Assembly: GCF_024609765.1 (NCBI RefSeq)
Contig: NZ_JANFDG010000003.1
Span: 1-64,000, forward strand
Reading direction: 5' to 3'
DNA length: 64,000 nt
DNA from: Shinella pollutisoli
Lineage (GTDB): Bacteria > Pseudomonadota > Alphaproteobacteria > Rhizobiales > Rhizobiaceae
The notes under the pieces were generated by a model. That model did not search any database. It saw nothing but the letters and a program-made list of their open reading frames with translations, and was not told the DNA's origin. The translations under genes were made by a program, and so were the position numbers. Positions 1-9,151 of this stretch are shown piece after piece (within the stretch, counting starts at the first letter, position 1; each line of letters starts with the position of its first letter).

Positions 1-186
1 CACGTTTCTCTTTCTTCTCAATCTTCAATTGTCAAATAACTAACGACACCAAATCGTCGTTCACCCGGACAAGGCAGCAAACCGACCCGGACCAAAGTCC
101 GGCCAAATTCTCCCAGCCCCTTCCGGAAACCTCAACGCAAAGTCAAATGCCGCCAGAAGCGCCACCGCCCTCGTCGATGAGCGGCG
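1..186 (-). other. rRNA operon leader region (16S gene lies outside the window)
   Basis: Read on the minus strand, this AT-richer stretch carries TTTGACAATTGAAG at 23-36 followed by a GAAGAAAGAGAAACGTG run at the window edge. That resembles the boxA-like antitermination sequence and 5' leader of rhizobial 16S rRNA transcripts, as I remember them. A strong promoter lies just upstream at 187-215. No 16S sequence is inside the window, so the assignment is inference from leader and promoter. No open reading frame fits the stretch. Confidence 0.6.
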
Positions 187-215
187 TTATAAGCCCACCA
201 AAAGGTAGACGTCAA
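187..215 (-). promoter_or_regulatory. Strong sigma-70 type promoter, probable rRNA operon promoter
   Basis: On the minus strand there is TTGACG (210-215), a 17-nt spacer and TTATAA (187-192). This is near the best possible housekeeping promoter and the best one I see in the window. It reads leftwards into the rRNA-type leader, away from hrpB. The remaining 216-473 stretch up to hrpB shows no clear gene or promoter. Confidence 0.65.
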
Positions 216-473
216 CAGGCAAGAGCGAGAAATGCGAAAATTCCTTTATCCTCTTGAAATCAAAAGACAATGCCTGCGGGTGATCCGGCTTCGGCGGGAA
301 AGAGTGCGAAAAATCTTGTCCAAACGGTAAAATCGGCCCGCCGTCTCCGGCGGCGGCCGCACCCCTTTTCGCGCCCGCCGCGGCGCGATATTCAGGCGGG
401 ACCTGAGACCGGAGCGACAGATGCCAGCCCTCGAACGATTCCCGTCCCGCCGCACGGGCCGCAGGCCGGCGGC

Positions 474-2945
474 ATGACCGGCCGGCCCGCCCTGCCGCAC
501 CTGCCCGTGAGCGCGGCGCTCGGCCCGCTCGGCGCCGCGCTCGCGGCAGGCGCCTGCGCGGTGCTGTCGGCGCCGCCGGGGGCGGGCAAGACGACGCTCG
601 TGCCGCTCTTCCTGCTCGACGCGCCCTGGCGCGGCGACGGCCGGATCATCCTGCTCGAGCCGCGGCGGCTCGCCGCGCGGGCGGCGGCGAACCGGATGGC
701 CGACCTGCTCGGCGAACGGGTCGGCGAGACGGTCGGCTACCGCATGCGGCTCGACAGCCGCGTCTCGGCGAGGACGCGGATCGAGGTGGTGACGGAGGGC
801 GTGTTCGCCCGCATGATCCTCGACGATCCGGAGCTTGCCGGCGTCGCGGCCGTGCTCTTCGACGAGTTCCACGAGCGGTCGCTCGACGCGGATTTCGGGC
901 TGGCGCTGGCGCTCGACGTGCAGGCGGCGCTGCGCGAGGACCTGCGCATCCTCGTCATGTCGGCGACGCTCGACGTCGAGCGGGTGGCGGCCTTGCTCGG
1001 CGATCCGCCGGTGATCGCGAGCGAGGGCCGCAGCTTCCCCGTCGAGATCGTCCACCGCGACCGGCCCGCCGGCGAGCGGATCGAGGAGAGCATGGCGCGC
1101 GCCATCCTGGAGGCGCATCGCGGCGAGACGGGATCGATCCTCGCCTTCCTGCCGGGACAGGGGGAGATCCTGCGCACGGCGGAGCGGCTCACGGGCCGGG
1201 TCGGCGCGGATACCGCCATCGTGCCGCTCTACGGCAATCTCGGCCAGCGCGAGCAGGACGCGGCGATCCGGCCGGCAGCACCCGGCACGCGCAAGATCGT
1301 GCTCGCCACGTCGATCGCCGAGACCTCGATCACCATCGACGGCGTGCGCATCGTCGTCGACAGCGGCCTGCAGCGCCTGCCCGTCTTCGAGGCGGCGACG
1401 GGGATCACCCGGCTGGAGACCGTGCGCGTCTCGCGCGCCTCGGCCGACCAGCGCGCCGGCCGCGCGGGGCGCACGGAGCCGGGCATCGCCATCCGCCTCT
1501 GGCATGCCGGGCAGACGGCGGCGCTTCCCGCCTTCACGCCGCCGCAGATCCTGTCCAGCGACCTGTCCGGCTTCCTGCTCGACCTCGCCCATTGGGGGGT
1601 GAGCGATCCGGCCGCACTCCGGCTTGTCGACCAGCCGCCGGCCGCCGCGGTGGAGGAGGCGCGCAACCTGCTGCGGCTCCTCGGCGCGCTCGACGGCGCG
1701 GGCGCGCTGACGCCGCTCGGCCGGCGCATCCGCGACCTGGCACTGCCGCCCCGGCTTGCCGCCATGGTGATCCGCGCGGCGGACGAGGGCGACGGCGGCG
1801 CGGCGGCGCGGCTTGCCGTGCTCTTGACCGAGCAGGGGCTCGGCGGCACCGCGATCGACCTGGAGGAGCGGCTGCGGCGGTTCGGATCGGAGCGGGGCGA
1901 GCGCGCGGAGGCGGCGCGGAGGCTCGCCGCACGCATGGCCGAGGGCGCCGGGCGAAGCGGCAAGCGGGGCGCGGGCGGGACGACGGCCGGGGCGCTGCTG
2001 CTCCACGCCTTTCCCGACCGCGTCGCCCTGCAGCGCGGCGGGCGCGGGCGGTTCGTGATGGCGAACGGACGCGGCGCGGAACTGCCTGAGACCGAGCGGC
2101 TTGCGGGCAGCGCGATGATCGTCGTCGCCGACCTCACCGGGCAGGCCGGGCGGCAGCGCATCCTCGCGGCGGCGGAGATCGACCGCGCCACGGTGGAGAA
2201 GGAGCTTGCCGGCGATATCGTGCGCGAGGAGCAATGCGTCTTCGACAGGGCGAGCCGCCAGGTCCGCGCCCGCCGGGTCGTGCGCCTCGGCGCGATGATC
2301 CTGGAGGAGACGCCCCTGCCGCGGCCGGCCGGGCCGGCGGCGGCGCGGGCGCTTGCCGAGGGCGTGCGCCAGCTCGGGCTGCAGGCGCTCTCCTTCGGCA
2401 AGGAGACAGCGCAGTTGCGCGACCGGATCGGCTTCCTCCACCGCTCGATCGGCGCACCCTGGCCGGACGTGAGCGACGAGGCGCTGCTGGCACGGCTTGC
2501 CGACTGGTTCGAGCCGTTCCAGGCGGAGACGCGCGGCCTGGACGACGTTTCCCAGGCGAGCCTGCGCGACGGGCTGATGGCGCTCGCCCCGCACGCGGCG
2601 CAGCGCGAGCTGGCGCGGCTCGCGCCCACCCATTTCGAGGCGCCGACCGGCCAGCGCCACCCGATCCGCTACGACGGCGACGAGCCGGTGCTGTCGATCC
2701 GCGTGCAGGAGCTGTATGGCCTCAAGAACCATCCGGCGATCGGCGGCGGACGGCTGCCGCTGCTGCTGGAACTCACCTCGCCCGCCCACCGCCCGATCCA
2801 GACCACTCGCGACCTGCCGAGCTTCTGGGCCGGCTCCTGGCGCGACGTGCGGGCGGACATGCGCGGGCGCTATCCGAAACATCCCTGGCCGGAGGACCCG
2901 GCCGCGGCAAGCCCCACGACGCGCGCCAAGCCGCGCGGCACCTGA
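474..2945 (+). CDS. hrpB: ATP-dependent helicase HrpB (DEAH/RHA type)
   Basis: A superfamily 2 DEAH-type helicase of 823 aa, cytoplasmic; its RNA substrate is not established. Walker A is APPGAGKTT at residues 33-41 and the Walker B box reads DEFH at 130-133, followed by the SAT motif (MSATLDVE) and the QRAGRAGR motif VI region. The HrpB C-terminal domain follows, to the PKHPWPEDP end typical of the family. E. coli HrpB is about 810 aa, so the length fits the ATG at 474. The frame stays open back to an ATG at 270, but those 68 residues are Arg/Pro-rich and unlike HrpB; no strong ribosome binding site is visible at either start. The gene stands alone between the rRNA promoter and actS. Confidence 0.9.
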   Translation: MTGRPALPHLPVSAALGPLGAALAAGACAVLSAPPGAGKTTLVPLFLLDAPWRGDGRIILLEPRRLAARAAANRMADLLGERVGETVGYRMRLDSRVSARTRIEVVTEGVFARMILDDPELAGVAAVLFDEFHERSLDADFGLALALDVQAALREDLRILVMSATLDVERVAALLGDPPVIASEGRSFPVEIVHRDRPAGERIEESMARAILEAHRGETGSILAFLPGQGEILRTAERLTGRVGADTAIVPLYGNLGQREQDAAIRPAAPGTRKIVLATSIAETSITIDGVRIVVDSGLQRLPVFEAATGITRLETVRVSRASADQRAGRAGRTEPGIAIRLWHAGQTAALPAFTPPQILSSDLSGFLLDLAHWGVSDPAALRLVDQPPAAAVEEARNLLRLLGALDGAGALTPLGRRIRDLALPPRLAAMVIRAADEGDGGAAARLAVLLTEQGLGGTAIDLEERLRRFGSERGERAEAARRLAARMAEGAGRSGKRGAGGTTAGALLLHAFPDRVALQRGGRGRFVMANGRGAELPETERLAGSAMIVVADLTGQAGRQRILAAAEIDRATVEKELAGDIVREEQCVFDRASRQVRARRVVRLGAMILEETPLPRPAGPAAARALAEGVRQLGLQALSFGKETAQLRDRIGFLHRSIGAPWPDVSDEALLARLADWFEPFQAETRGLDDVSQASLRDGLMALAPHAAQRELARLAPTHFEAPTGQRHPIRYDGDEPVLSIRVQELYGLKNHPAIGGGRLPLLLELTSPAHRPIQTTRDLPSFWAGSWRDVRADMRGRYPKHPWPEDPAAASPTTRAKPRGT

Positions 2946-2951
2946 CGGATG

Positions 2952-2988
2952 GAGCATTTCCGCTTTTCTCCGAATCGCGGAAGCGCTC
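2952..2988. repeat. Rhizobial intergenic palindrome (GAGC...GCTC hairpin)
   Basis: GAGCATTTCCGC (2952-2963) and GCGGAAGCGCTC (2977-2988) pair at 10 of 12 positions around a 13-nt loop. I recognise the unit as a short palindrome found often between rhizobial genes. It lies directly after the hrpB stop and before the actS ribosome binding site, so it may end or attenuate hrpB transcripts. There is no U-tract, so it is not a classical terminator. Confidence 0.6.
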
Positions 2989-3065
2989 TATCCTTGTCGC
3001 AGTCACGCAAGTCCCGCAAAGCCGCGTTCCGCGGCTTGCCGGAACTGCCCAGGAAAGGACGAACC

Positions 3066-4367
3066 ATGGCGGGCTACCATCCTATCGACCTCGAGGCTTC
3101 CGGCCGGCGCCTGCGCCTCGAGACGCTCATCCGCCTGCGCTGGCTCGCCGTCGCGGGCCAGTCGATCGCGGTCATCGTCGTCGCCTTCTGGCTCGACTTT
3201 CCGCTGCCGGTCGTGCCGGCCGCCGTGCTGATCGCGCTGCTGGCGGGCGTCAATTTCTTCCTCGCCGTGCGCTTCCCCCCTGCGCACCGGCTGACGCCGG
3301 CGGCCGCCTTCGCGCTGCTCGCCTTCGACCTCGGCCAGCTCGTGGCGCTGCTCTTCATCACGGGCGGGCTTGCCAATCCCTTCGCGCTGCTCGTCTGCGT
3401 GCCGGTGATCGTCTCCTCCTCGCTGCAGCCGGTACGCTACAGCCTGACGCTCGGCCTGCTCTCCTTCGCCGGCATCACGGCGCTCGCCTTCACGCCCTTC
3501 CCGCTGCCCTGGTTTCCCGGCGCCGTGCTCGTGGTGCCGCCGGTCCTGACGGCGGGGCTGTGGGTCGCGATCGTCTGCACCACGGCCTTCGCCGCCTTCT
3601 ATTCCTATCGCGTCTCGCAGGAGGCGGCGGAGCTTTCCGACGCGCTGGCGGCGACCGAGCTCGTGCTCCAGCGCGAGAAGCACCTCTCCCAGCTCGACGG
3701 CCTTGCGGCCGCCGCCGCGCACGAGCTCGGCACGCCGCTCGCGACGATCAGCGTCGTGGCGAAGGAGATGGAGCGCGACCTCGGCAACGACGAGCGCTTC
3801 GGCGAGGACGTGCAGCTCCTGCGCAGCCAGAGCGAGCGCTGCCGCGACATCCTGCGCCGGCTCACCACGCTGTCGACGGAGGACGAGGCGCACATGCGGC
3901 TCCTGCCGCTCTCCTCGCTGCTGGAGGAGGTGACGGCGCCGCACCGCGAGTTCGGCATCCGCATCCGCCTGGTGGAGACGGACGGGCGGGCGGGCGAGCC
4001 CGTCGGCAACCGCAATCCCGGCATCCTCTACGGCCTCGGCAATCTGCTCGAAAACGCCGTCGACCATGCCCGCGAGGAGGTGACCGTGACGGTGAGCCAT
4101 GCGGGCGAGCGGGTGCGGATCGTCATCGAGGACGACGGCGACGGCTACGCGCCCGACATCCTGCAGCGCATCGGCGATCCCTACGTCACCAAGCGCCAGC
4201 GCGACGACCGGGCGGGCGGGCTCGGCCTCGGCCTCTTCATCGCCAAGACACTGCTCGAGCGCTCCGGCGCCAAATTGACGTTCGCCAACCGCACCGGCGC
4301 CACGCCCGGCGCACGGGTCACGGTCGACTGGCCGCGCGCGCGGATGGAGGCGAAGGTGGCAAAATGA
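3066..4367 (+). CDS. actS: Redox-sensing histidine kinase ActS (RegB/PrrB family)
   Basis: Membrane sensor kinase of the global redox/acid-tolerance system, 433 aa. The N-terminal half has about six hydrophobic segments and carries the RegB quinone-site motif GGLANPF at residues 100-106. The phosphoacceptor is His219 in AHELGTPLATI. Cys259, exactly 40 residues later, corresponds to the redox-active Cys265 (His225 + 40) of Rhodobacter RegB. N-box and G-box (DDGDGYAP, GLGLGLF) follow. The start at 3066 has AGGAAAGGA about 7 nt upstream; an in-frame ATG at 2949 would run through the palindrome and is unlikely. actR follows after 68 bp. The senC/prrC gene that sits between regB and regA in Rhodobacter is absent here. 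Confidence 0.92.
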   Translation: MAGYHPIDLEASGRRLRLETLIRLRWLAVAGQSIAVIVVAFWLDFPLPVVPAAVLIALLAGVNFFLAVRFPPAHRLTPAAAFALLAFDLGQLVALLFITGGLANPFALLVCVPVIVSSSLQPVRYSLTLGLLSFAGITALAFTPFPLPWFPGAVLVVPPVLTAGLWVAIVCTTAFAAFYSYRVSQEAAELSDALAATELVLQREKHLSQLDGLAAAAAHELGTPLATISVVAKEMERDLGNDERFGEDVQLLRSQSERCRDILRRLTTLSTEDEAHMRLLPLSSLLEEVTAPHREFGIRIRLVETDGRAGEPVGNRNPGILYGLGNLLENAVDHAREEVTVTVSHAGERVRIVIEDDGDGYAPDILQRIGDPYVTKRQRDDRAGGLGLGLFIAKTLLERSGAKLTFANRTGATPGARVTVDWPRARMEAKVAK

Positions 4368-4435
4368 CTTTACCCGCCATAATTAACAGGCGATAAGCTG
4401 TCGCGAAGCGAAAACAGGAAAGATGGCGGGATACG

Positions 4436-5014
4436 ATGAGCGAAACCGGCACGGCAGCGGATGAAACGGACAACGGCGACGGCATCGGCCCGGACCGCTC
4501 GCTCCTGATCGTCGACGACGACGGGCCGTTCCTGCGACGGCTCGCCCGGGCGATGGAGACGCGGGGCTTTGCGGTGGACACGGCCGAATCGGCGGCCGAA
4601 GGCATCGCCAAGGCCAAGGCCAAGGCGCCGAAATATGCGGTGGTCGACCTCAGGCTCGGCGACGGCAGCGGGCTCGACGTGATCTCCGCCATCCGCCAGC
4701 GGCGCGACGACACGCGCATCATCATGCTGACGGGCTACGGCAACATCGCCACCGCCGTGACGGCCGTGAAGCTCGGCGCCGTCGACTATCTCGCCAAGCC
4801 CGCCGATGCCGACGACATCTTCGCCGCGCTGACGCAGCGGCCCGGCGAGAAGGTGGAGCTGCCGGAAAACCCGATGTCGGCGGACCGGGTGCGCTGGGAG
4901 CACATCCAGCGCGTCTACGAGATGTGCGAACGCAACGTCTCCGAGACCGCCCGCCGGCTCAACATGCACCGCCGCACGCTGCAGCGCATCCTCGCCAAGC
5001 GCGCGCCGAAATAA
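4436..5014 (+). CDS. actR: Response regulator ActR (RegA/PrrA family)
   Basis: DNA-binding partner of ActS, 192 aa, cytoplasmic. The receiver domain has the acidic triad VDDD near residues 27-29 and the phosphoacceptor Asp71 in VVDLRLGDGSG, with the switch Lys in YLAKPAD. A flexible linker leads to a C-terminal Fis-type helix-turn-helix (SETARRLNMHRRTLQRILAKR), the nearly invariant RegA DNA-binding segment. RegA-family proteins control respiration, nitrogen and carbon assimilation and acid tolerance in response to redox state. RegA is usually 180-190 aa; the extra length here is an acidic N-terminal tail. It is followed by a palindromic repeat, which probably ends the operon. Confidence 0.93.
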   Translation: MSETGTAADETDNGDGIGPDRSLLIVDDDGPFLRRLARAMETRGFAVDTAESAAEGIAKAKAKAPKYAVVDLRLGDGSGLDVISAIRQRRDDTRIIMLTGYGNIATAVTAVKLGAVDYLAKPADADDIFAALTQRPGEKVELPENPMSADRVRWEHIQRVYEMCERNVSETARRLNMHRRTLQRILAKRAPK

Positions 5015-5029
5015 AGCGCCACGCCTCAT

Positions 5030-5159
5030 TTCTCCTTCTCCCCGCCGGGAGAAGGTGGCCCGAAGGGTCGGATGAGGGGGTGGGATGTGCCGAGGCCTTG
5101 CCTGCGGCGTCCCCTCATCCCGCTGCCGCGACCTTCTCCCCGGCGGGGAGAAGGAGAAA
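5030..5159. repeat. RIME-like palindromic intergenic element, copy 1
   Basis: Two hairpin arms built on CTCCTTCTCCCCG / CGGGGAGAAGGAG flank an inner inverted pair GGATGAGGGG (5070-5079) and CCCCTCATCC (5111-5120). The ends TTTCTCCTTCTCC and GGAGAAGGAGAAA are mutually inverted. This is the architecture of the rhizobial intergenic mosaic elements (RIME). It separates the convergent genes actR and mmcB. Related copies lie at 6813-6864, 11901-11950 and 52355-52405. Confidence 0.75.
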
Positions 5160-5195
5160 AAGGCACGCTCCGCATTCCATAGCAATTGCCTCTCC

Positions 5196-5726
5196 TCATG
5201 CCGGCGCGTCGCGGCTGCCCGAGACGATCGAGGCGATGTCCGGGCCGTCGCGCCGCGGGTCCATGGCGAGCTCCGCCAGAAGCAGGCGGCCGGCGGAGAC
5301 CCGGGCGAAGGCGAAGGTCACGCTCTTGCGCGTCGGCGCGGCGAGCCTGTGTTCCGGCGCCTCGCGCAGGATATGCGCGCCGTAGCCGTCGGAGAGCATC
5401 AGCCCGCAATCCTCCGGGAAGATGTCGAGCGGCACGTCCCTGTGGGTGGCGAAGAACAGCCGGTCGCAATGGCGGCGATAGTCCGGCCATTTGCGGTCCA
5501 CCCGGAAATCCTCGATCGACGTCTTGATCTCGACGATCCAGATCTCCCCCTTGTCGGACAGGCTGATGAGGTCGGCGCGCCGGCCGCCCGCAAGCGTCAG
5601 CTCCGGCAGCACCGCATGGCGCATCTCGGCGAGCATGCGCTGCACGCCGCGGCGCACCAGCATGGCGCGGTCCGACTGGCGGCCGTCCAGAAGCGGGTTG
5701 TCGTTGTGGATCGAAACGATGGTCAT
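5196..5726 (-). CDS. mmcB: MmcB family DNA repair protein
   Basis: A 176-aa protein of the MmcB family, first described as a DNA-damage-related repair factor in Caulobacter and widespread in alphaproteobacteria. It has a PD-(D/E)xK nuclease-like core: Glu42, Asp52 in RRADLI and Glu66-x-Lys68 in WIVEIKTSIEDF, then KWPDY. The start MTIVSIHNDNPL at 5726 is chosen because translation upstream of it runs into unlikely sequence. It converges with actR across a RIME-like repeat. Catalytic activity is inferred from the motif spacing only. Confidence 0.8.
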   Translation of the reverse strand: MTIVSIHNDNPLLDGRQSDRAMLVRRGVQRMLAEMRHAVLPELTLAGGRRADLISLSDKGEIWIVEIKTSIEDFRVDRKWPDYRRHCDRLFFATHRDVPLDIFPEDCGLMLSDGYGAHILREAPEHRLAAPTRKSVTFAFARVSAGRLLLAELAMDPRRDGPDIASIVSGSRDAPA

Positions 5727-6046
5727 TCCGGCTGGTCTCCCCGAATCGCATTGTAAGGGATTCGTTAACCGTGCAACGCGGTTTCTGTGCGGCAGCCGCA
5801 AGACGGGCCGTCAAGACCGTTGAACGGCGGCGGACGGCGTGCTTGGCATGGGAGCGGACGGGTGCCAAGCGACTGGCTTTCGCGGATTGTTGTTGCAAAA
5901 AAACAATCCCCCCGCTTTTTGCTTCCGCGCACGCTCCCGCCATGGCGCGCGCACTTGCATTGCCCGGTTTAATCGAAAATAAACCATGATCGATGAAAGT
6001 TCTGCGTCACGGAACTTCTTAATCCCTTGATACCCAAGAGAACCCC
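5727..6046. other. 320-bp intergenic region with two stem-loops
   Basis: This gap between the divergent mmcB and ldt genes has no convincing ORF. It contains two exact stem-loops: GCTTGGCA (5841-5848) with TGCCAAGC (5863-5870), and GGATTGTT (5884-5891) with AACAATCC (5902-5909), the latter followed by a T-run at 5916-5920. A small RNA reading rightwards is possible but no promoter is clear. The rest should hold the divergent promoters. Confidence 0.4.
5997..6017. promoter_or_regulatory. Inverted repeat upstream of the L,D-transpeptidase
   Basis: AAGTTC (5997-6002) and GAACTT (6012-6017) form a perfect 6-bp inverted repeat with a 9-nt spacer, 29 bp before the start codon. It could be an operator or an mRNA leader hairpin. 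The regulator is unknown. Confidence 0.35.
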
Positions 6047-6709
6047 ATGCGCCTCCGCAATGCCCTCCTTCTGTGCGGCCTCGCAGCAGCCGTCACGCTC
6101 GCAGGCTGCTCGTCCTCCTCGACCGGTGCGCCCGGCGAGAAAGTCGCGACCAACGCGATCTTCACCTCGGAATATGGCGCCGTCGAGGACAACGGCTATG
6201 CCCTGCCGGCGATCCCGATCAACCGCGTGAACACCAAGTTCCACCGGCAGATCGTCGACTACAAGACCAAGGAAAGGCCGGGCACGATCATCGTCAACAC
6301 GCCGAACCGCTTCCTCTACTACGTGCTGCCCGGCGGCAAGGCCGTGCGCTATGGCATCGGCGTCGGCAAGCAGGGCTTTGCCTGGGAGGGCGAGGCCTAT
6401 ATCGCCTGGAAGCAGGAATGGCCGACCTGGCATCCGCCGGAAGAGATGGCCGCCCGCAAGCCGGAGGTCGCCCGCTACGTCAAGGAAGGCATGGGTCCGG
6501 GCCTGAAGAACCCGCTCGGCGCGCGCGCCCTCTATCTCTTCAACGAGAAGGGCCAGGACACGCTGTTCCGCCTGCACGGCACGCCGGAATGGTCCTCGAT
6601 CGGCACCGCCGCCTCCTCGGGCTGCATCCGCCTGATGAACCAGGACATCATCGACCTCTACAGCCGCGTGCGCCCGGGCAAGAACGCCCGCGTCATCGTC
6701 CAGCAGTAA
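6047..6709 (+). CDS. L,D-transpeptidase lipoprotein (YkuD domain)
   Basis: A 220-aa envelope enzyme expected to cross-link peptidoglycan (3-3 links) or attach proteins to it. It has a lipoprotein signal peptide with lipobox LAGC, lipidated Cys21, followed by a Ser-rich tether. The YkuD catalytic motif is present: HGTPEW then SSGCIRL with nucleophile Cys193, near the C terminus as usual. The start has an AAGAGA element about 5 nt upstream. It ends in a strong terminator at 6732-6764 and is probably monocistronic. Which of the several rhizobial paralogues it is cannot be told from sequence alone. Confidence 0.88.
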   Translation: MRLRNALLLCGLAAAVTLAGCSSSSTGAPGEKVATNAIFTSEYGAVEDNGYALPAIPINRVNTKFHRQIVDYKTKERPGTIIVNTPNRFLYYVLPGGKAVRYGIGVGKQGFAWEGEAYIAWKQEWPTWHPPEEMAARKPEVARYVKEGMGPGLKNPLGARALYLFNEKGQDTLFRLHGTPEWSSIGTAASSGCIRLMNQDIIDLYSRVRPGKNARVIVQQ

Positions 6710-6731
6710 GAGGCTCGCGAGGGAAAGATCC

Positions 6732-6764
6732 GAAGGGCCGCCGGATGGCTTCCGGCGGCCCTTC
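6732..6764 (+). terminator. Stem-loop terminator after the L,D-transpeptidase
   Basis: A perfect 14-bp stem, GAAGGGCCGCCGGA (6732-6745) with its complement at 6751-6764, around a 5-nt loop. The following bases (GTCGTT) are only mildly T-rich. Confidence 0.7.
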
Positions 6765-6812
6765 GTCGTTGATGCCGTTCCTCATCCCGCGATCCGAAGC
6801 CGGTGCGGCATA

Positions 6813-6864
6813 TCCCTTCTCCCCGCTTGCGGGGAGACGGTGCCGGCAGGCGGATGCGGGGCGG
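6813..6864. repeat. RIME-like palindromic element, copy 2 (half element)
   Basis: CTCCCCGC (6819-6826) and GCGGGGAG (6829-6836) form a tight hairpin, followed by GGTGCCGGCAGGCGGATGCGGGG, a degenerate version of the second arm. It lies between convergent ldt and glcB and probably also helps end the glcB message. Confidence 0.6.
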
Positions 6865-6874
6865 AAATGCCTCC

Positions 6875-9028
6875 TCAGCCCCTCGCCTTCAGTTCCAGGC
6901 GGCGGCGGTGCAGCACCGGCTCGGTATAGCCGTTCGGCTGCTCGCGGCCCTTGAGCACGAGATCGAGGGCGGCCTGGAAGGCGACGGAGCCGTCGAAATC
7001 GGCGGCCATCGGCCGGTAGGCCGGATCGCCCGCGTTCTGGCCGTCGACGACCGCGGCCATCCGCTTCATCGTCTCGACGACCTGCTCGCGCGTGACGACG
7101 CCGTGGTGCAGCCAGTTCGCCATGTGCTGGGCGGAGATGCGCAGCGTCGCGCGGTCCTCCATCAGGCCGACATCGTTGATGTCCGGCACCTTCGAGCAGC
7201 CGACGCCCTGGTCGATCCAGCGCACGACGTAGCCGAGGATGCCCTGGGCATTGTTGTCGAGCTCGCGCTGGATCTCCTCCGGCGTCCAGTTCGGCCTGAC
7301 CGCGACCGGCACGGAGAGGATGTCGGCGAGCTTCGCCCGCGCACGCGAGCGAAGCGAGGCCTGCACCGCGGCGACGTCGACCTTGTGATAGTGCGTCGCA
7401 TGCAGCGTCGCGGCCGTCGGCGAAGGCACCCAGGCGGTGTTGGCGCCGGCCTTCGGATGGACGATCTTCTGCTCCAGCATGGCCGCCATCAGGTCGGGCA
7501 TCGCCCACATGCCCTTGCCGATCTGCGCGTGGCCGGAAAGGCCGCATTCGAGGCCGATGTCGACGTTCCAGTTCTCGTAGGCCGAAATCCAGGCGGCCTG
7601 CTTCATGTCGCCCTTGCGGATCATCGGCCCCGCTTCCATCGAGGTGTGGATCTCGTCGCCGGTGCGGTCGAGGAAGCCGGTGTTGATGAAGACGACGCGC
7701 GCCTTCGCCGCGCGGATGCATTCCTTGAGGTTGACCGTGGTGCGGCGCTCCTCGTCCATGATGCCCATCTTCATCGTGTTTTCCGCCATGCCGAGCGCCT
7801 TCTCGACGCGGCCGAACAGTTTTGCCGCGAAGGCGACCTCCTCGGGACCGTGCATCTTCGGCTTGACGACATACATGGAGCCGGCGCGCGAGTTCTTCCG
7901 CCGGCCGTTCGGGCCGATGTCGTGCAGCGCGATCAGCGCCGTGACCATGGCGTCCATGATGCCTTCCGGCACCTCGGCGCCGTCGCGGTCGAGCACGGCC
8001 GGGTTGATCATCAGGTGGCCGACGTTGCGCACCAGCATCAGCGAGCGGCCCGGCAGCGAGACGGGCGACCCGTCCGGCCCGGTGAACGCCACGTCGCCGG
8101 AAAGCCTGCGGGTGAAGGTCTTGCCGTTCTTCGTGACCGCCTCGGTAAGGTCGCCCTTCATCAGGCCGAGCCAGTTGCGGTAGACCGCGACCTTGTCGGC
8201 CGCATCGACGGCGGCGACCGAATCCTCGCAGTCCATGATCGTGGTGATCGCCGCTTCGAGGCCGACATCGGCGATGCCCGCGGGATCGTCCTTGCCGATC
8301 AGGCTGTCCGGATCGACGAAGACCAGGGTGTGGAGGTTGTTCGTCCTGAAATAGAGACGGAAGGCGGTGTCGCTCTCGCGCCTGAACCCGGCATACTGGG
8401 CCGGATCGGCAAGACCGGTGCGGCCGGCCGCCGTCTCGACGAACAGGGCGCCGTTCTCGTAGTCGAAACCGGTCGCGTCGGCCCATTTGCCGGCGGCAAG
8501 CGGGATGCTGGTATCGAGGAAGTCCTTGGCGAAGGCGACCACGCGGGCGCCGCGCGCCGGATCGTAGCCGCTGCCGCCCGGCAGATCGCCGAGCGCGTCC
8601 GTGCCGTAGAGCGCGTCGTAGAGCGAGCCCCAGCGGGCGTTGGCGGCATTCAGCGCATAGCGTGCGTTCATGACGGGGACGACGAGCTGCGGGCCGGCGA
8701 TCTCGGCGATCTCCGGGTCGACATTGGCGGTGGTGACCGAGAAGGCCTCGCCCTCGGGCAGGATGTAGCCGATCTCGCGCAGGAAGGCCTCGTAGGCGGC
8801 AAGGTCCGTCGGCGCGCCGTTCTCGCGGTACCAGGCATCGAGCTGTTCCTGGAAACGGTCGCGCTTGTCGATGAGTGCCCGGTTCTCGGGGGAGAGGTCG
8901 TGCACGATCGCGGAGAATTCCCGGAAGAAGGTCCCGGCATCGACGCCGGTGCCCGGGAGGGCCTCGTCGACGATGAAATCGTGGAGCGCGCTGTCGACCC
9001 TGAGGCCGGCCTTGTCGAGATAGGTCAT
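6875..9028 (-). CDS. glcB: Malate synthase G
   Basis: Condenses glyoxylate with acetyl-CoA to malate in the cytoplasm, for growth on acetate, fatty acids or glycolate. At 717 aa it has the length of isoform G (about 723 aa) and not the shorter isoform A. Family blocks are visible in order: [66 protein letters not shown], and a C-terminal LHRRRLELK. The start [12 protein letters not shown] at 9028 is preferred over an in-frame upstream start because the extension is not malate-synthase-like. It is not in a glc operon; its neighbour upstream is the hydantoinase-like gene, 123 bp away, on the same strand. Confidence 0.95.
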   Translation of the reverse strand: MTYLDKAGLRVDSALHDFIVDEALPGTGVDAGTFFREFSAIVHDLSPENRALIDKRDRFQEQLDAWYRENGAPTDLAAYEAFLREIGYILPEGEAFSVTTANVDPEIAEIAGPQLVVPVMNARYALNAANARWGSLYDALYGTDALGDLPGGSGYDPARGARVVAFAKDFLDTSIPLAAGKWADATGFDYENGALFVETAAGRTGLADPAQYAGFRRESDTAFRLYFRTNNLHTLVFVDPDSLIGKDDPAGIADVGLEAAITTIMDCEDSVAAVDAADKVAVYRNWLGLMKGDLTEAVTKNGKTFTRRLSGDVAFTGPDGSPVSLPGRSLMLVRNVGHLMINPAVLDRDGAEVPEGIMDAMVTALIALHDIGPNGRRKNSRAGSMYVVKPKMHGPEEVAFAAKLFGRVEKALGMAENTMKMGIMDEERRTTVNLKECIRAAKARVVFINTGFLDRTGDEIHTSMEAGPMIRKGDMKQAAWISAYENWNVDIGLECGLSGHAQIGKGMWAMPDLMAAMLEQKIVHPKAGANTAWVPSPTAATLHATHYHKVDVAAVQASLRSRARAKLADILSVPVAVRPNWTPEEIQRELDNNAQGILGYVVRWIDQGVGCSKVPDINDVGLMEDRATLRISAQHMANWLHHGVVTREQVVETMKRMAAVVDGQNAGDPAYRPMAADFDGSVAFQAALDLVLKGREQPNGYTEPVLHRRRLELKARG

Positions 9029-9151
9029 TTTCAATGGACTCCGGATGTGGGGAGGGAGTGATCGCGGATAGTGCCACTTTCCAGAGCTTTCATACCCCGT
9101 CAATCCGGCAATGGTTCAAAGAATTTGTTCCGCCGCGAAGAAGATAGCGGA

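Noticed and set aside
270-473. N-terminal extension of HrpB to ATG 270
   Set aside because: 68 Arg/Pro-rich residues with no similarity to HrpB; the ATG at 474 gives the family length.
246-2957. A 903-codon minus-strand open frame opposite hrpB
   Set aside because: Arg/Pro/Ala-rich, no domain, mirrors the codon bias of hrpB; a GC-rich antisense shadow.
2234-4396. A 720-codon plus-strand frame bridging hrpB and actS
   Set aside because: Runs in another frame of both genes and contains the hrpB stop and actS start; composition is shadow-like.
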